The notes under the pieces were generated by a model. That model was given only the letters and a program-made list of their open reading frames with translations. It ran no database searches and was not told where the DNA came from. The translations under genes were made by a program, and so were the position numbers. Shown piece by piece: positions 59,857 through 64,000 of a DNA stretch of 64,000 nucleotides. Positions within the stretch are counted from its first letter, which is position 1. Each line of letters begins with the position of its first letter. The stretch spans positions 46,134-110,133 of the forward strand of contig JAIDUG010000035.1 of NCBI GenBank assembly GCA_029060305.1, in the 5' to 3' direction. Source of the DNA: Ruminococcus sp. GTDB lineage: Bacteria; Bacillota; Clostridia; Oscillospirales; Ruminococcaceae.

Positions 59857-60447
59857 TTGCAGAAGGTTGTGGATTTTATGTTGATTCTCGGCTCATACGG
59901 ATTCGGACATCTTGCGGTACGTTCAAAAATCAGCGGAATTATAAAAGACAAGTCCGGAAAAATGCTGATTATTCCGTTGGCGAGTATGTTCGGAAAGGAA
60001 ACAGGCGAAAAAGAAAAGGATTTTGCTGTAATGGCAGGTTTCCAAAAAGATAATATTTACGTTTTTGATGACTGCAATCCTGAAGAATTTCTGAATATGA
60101 AATTTGAATACATAGTTGTGATGGGCGGAAACACTTTTCAGCTTCTCTACTATGTCAGAAAATATCATCTTGATACTTTCATAAGGGAGCAGGTTGACAA
60201 CGGTACAATATATCTCGGATTTTCTGCCGGTGCTTGTCTTGCGTGCCGTGACGTTGAGTATGTGCAGAATTTTGATTACAACAACCACATTACAGACGGT
60301 GATTTTTCGGCTCTCGGACTTACTGACAAATATTTCCTTTGTCATTTTGAATACCGTGGTACAAGGGAAATACAATTGTGCCGTAATTATATCGGTGACA
60401 AGTCTGAACTCGTTACCATTGCAAATGACCGTCTTATAATATTATGA
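59857..60447 (+). CDS. Peptidase S51 (dipeptidase E-like) family protein
   Basis: 196 residues if it starts at the TTG at 59857, which has AAAAGGAAG at 5-7 bp; the ATG at 59878 has only AAGG at 11 bp. S51-type class-I glutamine-amidotransferase-like fold: YIVVMGGNTFQLLYYVRK, and nucleophile elbow YLGFSAGACLA with Ser123. His in CHFEYRG is a candidate second residue. Similar short S51-like proteins are common in clostridia and their substrates are unproven. 35 bp upstream of ymdB. Confidence 0.85.
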   Translation: MQKVVDFMLILGSYGFGHLAVRSKISGIIKDKSGKMLIIPLASMFGKETGEKEKDFAVMAGFQKDNIYVFDDCNPEEFLNMKFEYIVVMGGNTFQLLYYVRKYHLDTFIREQVDNGTIYLGFSAGACLACRDVEYVQNFDYNNHITDGDFSALGLTDKYFLCHFEYRGTREIQLCRNYIGDKSELVTIANDRLIIL

Positions 60448-60482
60448 ACGTATTTGAATAATACTGGACAGGAGATTTTATT

Positions 60483-61253
60483 TTGAAGAATTTACTTTTT
60501 ATCGGCGACGTTGTAGGAAAGTCCGGATGTGATTTTCTTACTGAAAAACTCCCTCAGATAAAGCACACTTACAACATAGATATAACCGTTGTAAATGCAG
60601 AAAATTCCGCTCAGGGAAACGGTGTTACAAATCATTCTGCAAAAAGCGTTATAAGAGCAGGTGCTGATGTTATAACTACCGGAAATCACGCTTTCAGGCA
60701 GAGAAGTGAACTGGACATATATGAAAATGATTATATTATCCGTCCGGCAAACTATCCGGAGGGTGCTTGTGTCGGAAAAGGTATCTGTATACTTGATATG
60801 GGAGCTTATTCTGTTGCTGTTGTGAATCTTATGGGAACAGCCTACCTTGAACCCCTTGACAATCCTTTCACTAAGATTGACGAAATGCTTCCGGAGATAA
60901 ACACGAAAAATATCTTTGTGGATTTTCACGCAGAAGCAACTTCCGAAAAAAAAGCTATGGGTTATTATCTCGCAGGAAAAGTTACAGGAGTTTTCGGAAC
61001 TCATACACACGTACAGACCGCTGACGAAACTATTATTGATTCCCACACTGCTTATATAACCGATACCGGAATGACAGGCGTTGAAAAGTCATGTTTAGGC
61101 GTTGAGATAAAACCAGCCATTGACAGACTGAGATTCCGTATGCCTGTACGTTTCAGGGAAGCAGAGGGAAAATGCTTTCTCTGCGGAGTGATTGTTGCCT
61201 TTGATGAAAAGTCTGGAAAAGCACAAAATATCCAGCGTATTATTATACGTTGA
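60483..61253 (+). CDS. ymdB: YmdB-type metallophosphoesterase (TIGR00282)
   Basis: 256 residues. TTG start at 60483, supported by ACAGGAGA about 8 bp upstream and by the exact family N-terminus (KNLLFIGDVVGKSG). Metal-binding motifs: GDVVG, NAENSAQGNG, TTGNHAF, DFHAEATSEK and GVFGTHTHVQTAD with TDTGMTG. In Bacillus it hydrolyses cyclic nucleotides and affects sporulation and biofilm development. Followed by spoVS, as in Bacillus. Here the gene before it is the peptidase-E-like one, not rny. Confidence 0.93.
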   Translation: MKNLLFIGDVVGKSGCDFLTEKLPQIKHTYNIDITVVNAENSAQGNGVTNHSAKSVIRAGADVITTGNHAFRQRSELDIYENDYIIRPANYPEGACVGKGICILDMGAYSVAVVNLMGTAYLEPLDNPFTKIDEMLPEINTKNIFVDFHAEATSEKKAMGYYLAGKVTGVFGTHTHVQTADETIIDSHTAYITDTGMTGVEKSCLGVEIKPAIDRLRFRMPVRFREAEGKCFLCGVIVAFDEKSGKAQNIQRIIIR

Positions 61254-61278
61254 CATAAAAAATTTTTGTCCATATAAT
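61250..61278 (+). promoter_or_regulatory. spoVS promoter P1
   Basis: TTGACA (61250-61255), 17-bp spacer, TATAAT (61273-61278). Its -35 overlaps the ymdB stop. Confidence 0.7.
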
Positions 61279-61290
61279 TTGAATTTTCTA

Positions 61291-61319
61291 TTGACAAATT
61301 CTTTTTTTTGTGTTAGAAT
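61291..61319 (+). promoter_or_regulatory. spoVS promoter P2
   Basis: TTGACA (61291-61296), 17-bp spacer, TAGAAT (61314-61319). 41 bp downstream of P1; the leader to spoVS is about 70 nt and includes a small ATCGG/CCGAT hairpin. Confidence 0.75.
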
Positions 61320-61395
61320 ATATCCAATCGGTATTATTCCGATAGTTGGTACTTAAACGTACATTTATATCTTATCATGCAGGAGGGTCATTATC

Positions 61396-61656
61396 ATGGA
61401 AGTTTTAAAAGTTTCATCACATTCATCACCAAATTCTGTTGCCGGAGCAGTTGCCGGAGTTATCAGAGAACAGAAAGCCGTTGAGGTTCAGGCTGTAGGA
61501 GCAGGTGCTGCCAATCAGGCTATAAAGGCTATTGCAATCGCAAGAGGTTATCTTGCACCTATCGGTATTGACCTCGTTTGTATTCCGGCTTTTGCTAATA
61601 TCCAGATTGACGGCGAAGAAAGAACAGCTATCAAACTTATCTGCGAACAGCGTTAA
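61396..61656 (+). CDS. spoVS: Stage V sporulation protein S
   Basis: 86 residues, the invariant length of SpoVS, with near-consensus sequence (VLKVSSHSSPNSVAGAVAGVIRE, QAVGAGAANQAIKAIAIARGYLAP, ANIQIDGEERTAIKLI). An Alba-like small protein that regulates sporulation in Bacillus but is also common in non-sporulating Firmicutes and Thermotogae. SD AGGAGGG. Two tandem promoters suggest strong expression. Confidence 0.95.
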   Translation: MEVLKVSSHSSPNSVAGAVAGVIREQKAVEVQAVGAGAANQAIKAIAIARGYLAPIGIDLVCIPAFANIQIDGEERTAIKLICEQR

Positions 61657-61687
61657 AAAAGCGGAAACCTGATTCTGATTTTATGAT

Positions 61688-61716
61688 GGGACGGACTGTG
61701 TTCGTCCCTGATTTTG
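61688..61716 (+). terminator. Probable terminator after spoVS
   Basis: GGGACGGAC (61688-61696), loop TGT, GTTCGTCCC (61700-61708), 9 bp with one G-U, followed by TGATTTTGTATT. Tail is interrupted, so partial read-through into recG is likely. Confidence 0.6.
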
Positions 61717-61734
61717 TATTCTGAGGTGTATTTT

Positions 61735-63771
61735 ATGTCTGAATTATTATTCTGCGGAACGGAAGTTCTGAAAGGTGTGGGACAGTCAAAAGCGGAAAAA
61801 TATAAAAAACTTGGTATAACATCAGTTTACGGGCTTATATGCCATTTCCCGAAAAGCTATCTCGATTTTCATTGTAATGTCCCCATAAGACAGGCGGTTA
61901 TGAATGAATATAACTGTCTGAAACTTAAAATAAAAAGCAAATCCAAACCACAATCAGTAAGGAGTAAACTTGTTATCTGTAAAGCTATCGCAACAGACGG
62001 TGTTGACGACATAGAAATAGTTATGTATAACAATGTGTATGCTTTTCAGTATTTAAAGACAGGTCTGGAGTATTATATGTACGGAAAAGTTACTGAAAAT
62101 TTTTCCGGCATTGCAATTAGTTCACCGACGTATATATATGCAAATGAAAAATTTTTCATTCAGCCACTCTATAAGCTCACTCAGGGAATTACTGTAAATA
62201 TGATTCGTGCAGACATTAAACAGGCACTTTCAATAATGCGGAATGAACCTTTTGAAACACTTTCGGAAGATATACGCAACAGATATAATCTTGCTCCGCT
62301 TATGTGGGCTTTGGAAAATGTGCATTTTTCAGATAGCAGAAGTGCTATTGAATACGCACGGAGACGACTTGCTTTTGACGAACTGTTAAGGCTTGAGCTT
62401 GGTTTGTTAATTATGCGAAAACGTGCAAAAAGTAAAACTGCTTTCAAAATGGACTGGAGAACGAATATGAATGACTTTATAGAAAGTCTTCCGTTTGAAC
62501 TGACTGACGACCAGTACAGAGCATCACTTGAAATTGCACGTGATTTATGTTATGATGTTCCTATGAACAGACTTTTACAGGGTGATGTCGGTAGCGGTAA
62601 AACTGCCGTTGCCTCAATAGCCTGTTGTTTTGTTGCTAAAAACGGTATACAGTCGGCACTGATGGCACCTACTGAAATACTTGCTTCACAGCACTATAAA
62701 ACATTGTGCGGTTTTCTTGAGCCTTTCGGAATAAAAGTCTGCCTGCTGACAGGTTCGCTTACTCCGAAGAAAAAAGCAATCCTGAAAAGCGAAATCGCCA
62801 ACGGTGACTATGATGTCATTGTGGGTACAAGTGCAATTATTCAGAAAGATGTTGAATACAAATCTCTCGGACTGGTTATTACTGACGAACAACATCGTTT
62901 CGGAGTTGCACAAAGGTCTTCACTTGCTGAAAAAGGTGGCTCTCCGCATAAACTTGTAATGTCAGCTACTCCGATTCCACGAACTCTTGCACTTATGATT
63001 TACGGAGATTTGGATATTTCGATAATCAGACAGCTTCCGGCAGGCAGAAAACCTATAAAAACGTGGGCTGTTACCGGCAGAGTAAGAGACAGGGCGTTTG
63101 GTTTTGTCCGTAAACAGCTTGACGAGGGCAGACAGGCTTATGTTGTATGTCCGACAATTGAAGATAATGAAAATGATTGGTTCGCCGTAAAATCTTACGC
63201 TGAAAACGCCGTCAAAGGAAACCTGAAAGGTTATAATGTAGCACTTCTGCACGGCAGAATGTCCGCTAATGAAAAGGAATCCATTATGCAGAAATTCCGT
63301 GACGGTCAGATTGATGTGCTTATATGTACAACTGTTGTTGAAGTAGGCGTTGACGTTCCGAATGCCGTTGTAATGGTTATTGAAAATGCTGAACGTTTCG
63401 GACTTTCACAGATTCATCAGCTCAGGGGACGTGTGGGTCGTGGACAGTTTGAAAGTTATTGTATCCTTATTACTGACAATACTTCTGAAGATTGTATCAA
63501 CCGTATGAGAATAATATCCTCTACTAATGACGGCTTTGAAATATCTGAGGAAGATTTGAAACTCCGTGGTCCCGGGGACTTTTTCGGAAATGCCCAGCAC
63601 GGTCTTCCGCCAATGAAGATTACAAATCTTTTATGTAACGTTGAACTTATGGAATCTGCCAAACAATGTGCGGAGGAAATACTCAATGATGACCCGACAC
63701 TCTCAAAACCTTACAATTCTTCACTCAGAATGGAAGTAATAAGGCTGTTTGATAAGGATATTATTGGTTAA
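61735..63771 (+). CDS. recG: ATP-dependent DNA helicase RecG
   Basis: 678 residues from ATG 61735 (SD GAGGTG, 6 bp). N-terminal wedge/OB domain (about 1-150; KGVGQSKAEKYKKLGI), then the superfamily-2 core: Walker A QGDVGSGKTAVA near 283, DEQHRFGV, SATPIPRTLALMIYGD, and motif VI QLRGRVGRGQFESYCIL. Remodels stalled replication forks and Holliday junctions. Full length and intact. Confidence 0.96.
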   Translation: MSELLFCGTEVLKGVGQSKAEKYKKLGITSVYGLICHFPKSYLDFHCNVPIRQAVMNEYNCLKLKIKSKSKPQSVRSKLVICKAIATDGVDDIEIVMYNNVYAFQYLKTGLEYYMYGKVTENFSGIAISSPTYIYANEKFFIQPLYKLTQGITVNMIRADIKQALSIMRNEPFETLSEDIRNRYNLAPLMWALENVHFSDSRSAIEYARRRLAFDELLRLELGLLIMRKRAKSKTAFKMDWRTNMNDFIESLPFELTDDQYRASLEIARDLCYDVPMNRLLQGDVGSGKTAVASIACCFVAKNGIQSALMAPTEILASQHYKTLCGFLEPFGIKVCLLTGSLTPKKKAILKSEIANGDYDVIVGTSAIIQKDVEYKSLGLVITDEQHRFGVAQRSSLAEKGGSPHKLVMSATPIPRTLALMIYGDLDISIIRQLPAGRKPIKTWAVTGRVRDRAFGFVRKQLDEGRQAYVVCPTIEDNENDWFAVKSYAENAVKGNLKGYNVALLHGRMSANEKESIMQKFRDGQIDVLICTTVVEVGVDVPNAVVMVIENAERFGLSQIHQLRGRVGRGQFESYCILITDNTSEDCINRMRIISSTNDGFEISEEDLKLRGPGDFFGNAQHGLPPMKITNLLCNVELMESAKQCAEEILNDDPTLSKPYNSSLRMEVIRLFDKDIIG

Positions 63772-63856
63772 ATGAAAAATATTATCTGATTTTTTGCCTG
63801 AATACAGCCTTTTAAAAATTTTTTTGAAAAAATCTGAAAAAAATTTCAAAAAACCC

Positions 63857-63885
63857 TTGACAAATTCAAAAAGCTGTGCTATAAT
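63857..63885 (+). promoter_or_regulatory. Promoter of the tRNA gene
   Basis: TTGACA (63857-63862), 17-bp spacer, TATAAT (63880-63885); the tRNA begins about 45 bp downstream, so transcription includes a short 5' leader. The 63772-63856 part is A/T-rich with nothing else recognisable. Confidence 0.88.
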
Positions 63886-63929
63886 AATATATGTCGTCAG
63901 GGACAAGACGGCAAACGAAAGCACAGTGT

Positions 63930-64000
63930 GGGGGTTTAGCTCAGCTGGGAGAGCATCTGCCTTACAAGCAGAGGGTCACAGGTTCGAGCCCTGTAGTCCC
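63930..64000 (+). tRNA. tRNA-Val (anticodon TAC), 3' end cut by window
   Basis: Acceptor arm GGGGGTT (63930-63936), D arm GCTC/GAGC, anticodon stem TCTGC/GCAGA with loop CTTACAA, giving anticodon TAC at 63963-63965, and T arm ACAGG-TTCGAGC-CCTGT. The last visible bases AGTCCC pair back with the acceptor stem (two G-U). The final base of the stem, the discriminator and any CCA lie outside the window. Confidence 0.95.

Noticed and set aside
1..64000. CRISPR arrays, prophage or integrative element boundaries
   Set aside because: No regularly spaced direct repeats, integrase, transposase or phage structural genes were seen; the tRNA at the right edge is cut off so nothing beyond it can be judged.

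Overview
This is an AT-rich, gene-dense bacterial chromosome segment. The best taxonomic guess is a cellulolytic Ruminococcus or close relative (Oscillospiraceae, Bacillota). Four things point there: a dockerin-bearing GH74 xyloglucanase, a GH94 cellobiose phosphorylase, strict-anaerobe enzymes (HydE, rubrerythrin, superoxide reductase, PPDK), and Firmicutes gene orders such as rimP-nusA-rnpM-ylxQ-infB-rbfA-nrnA-truB-ribF and ymdB-spoVS. Almost all of it is ordinary chromosome. I saw no prophage, IS element, CRISPR array or rRNA.

Layout. 0-1.5 kb: two GNAT acetyltransferases around an acidic unknown protein. 1.5-7.7 kb: branched-chain amino-acid block leuC-leuD-(unknown)-leuB-(DUF815 ATPase)-ilvA-ridA. 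7.7-10.8 kb: an orphan EcoRI-type adenine methyltransferase, then nadA-hydE. 10.8-16 kb (minus): cell-surface genes, namely a Thr-rich Ig-like membrane protein, a large GT-C-like membrane protein and a solute-binding lipoprotein. 16-24.4 kb: the translation/transcription operon from rimP to ribF. 24.5-29.7 kb: a GldA/GldF/GldG-like ABC exporter with a DUF4340 protein. 29.8-30.3 kb: a small membrane protein whose apparent start codon is ATA. 30.4-33.3 kb (minus): a phosphopantetheinyl transferase and cellobiose phosphorylase. 33.5-37.3 kb: an undescribed cluster of small membrane proteins around a membrane-anchored phosphate-binding-like protein, with five tandem copies of one membrane module. 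37.4-40 kb (minus): ppdK. 40.3-44.8 kb: glmU, a two-component system whose sensor has a very long Thr/Pro/Glu-rich ectodomain, and a lone spoVAC. 44.8-45 kb (minus): a candidate small RNA. 45.2-53 kb: unknown small genes, the dockerin GH74 enzyme, mfd and pth. 53.2-56.1 kb: a lipoprotein, an unknown gene, superoxide reductase, rubrerythrin and a GNAT. 56.1-59.7 kb (minus): a gls24-fakA operon followed by three small unknown genes. 59.8-64 kb: peptidase-E-like, ymdB, spoVS, recG and a tRNA-Val cut by the window end.

Physiology that fits together: extracellular xyloglucan breakdown (GH74), phosphorolytic use of imported cellobiose (GH94), pyrophosphate-linked glycolysis (PPDK), oxygen-stress defence (SOR plus rubrerythrin) and H2 metabolism (HydE).

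Sigma-A-type promoters are unusually easy to read here. Many are TTGACA-like, a 17-bp spacer, then TATAAT, so several operon starts and one probable small RNA can be called directly. The most notable items are the membrane-module array at 33.5-37.3 kb, the ATA-start gene at 29.85 kb, the minus-strand small RNA near 44.9 kb that carries an anti-Shine-Dalgarno tract, and the leader hairpins before rimP and the 53.3-kb lipoprotein. All family assignments come from reading motifs by eye; no database search was run.
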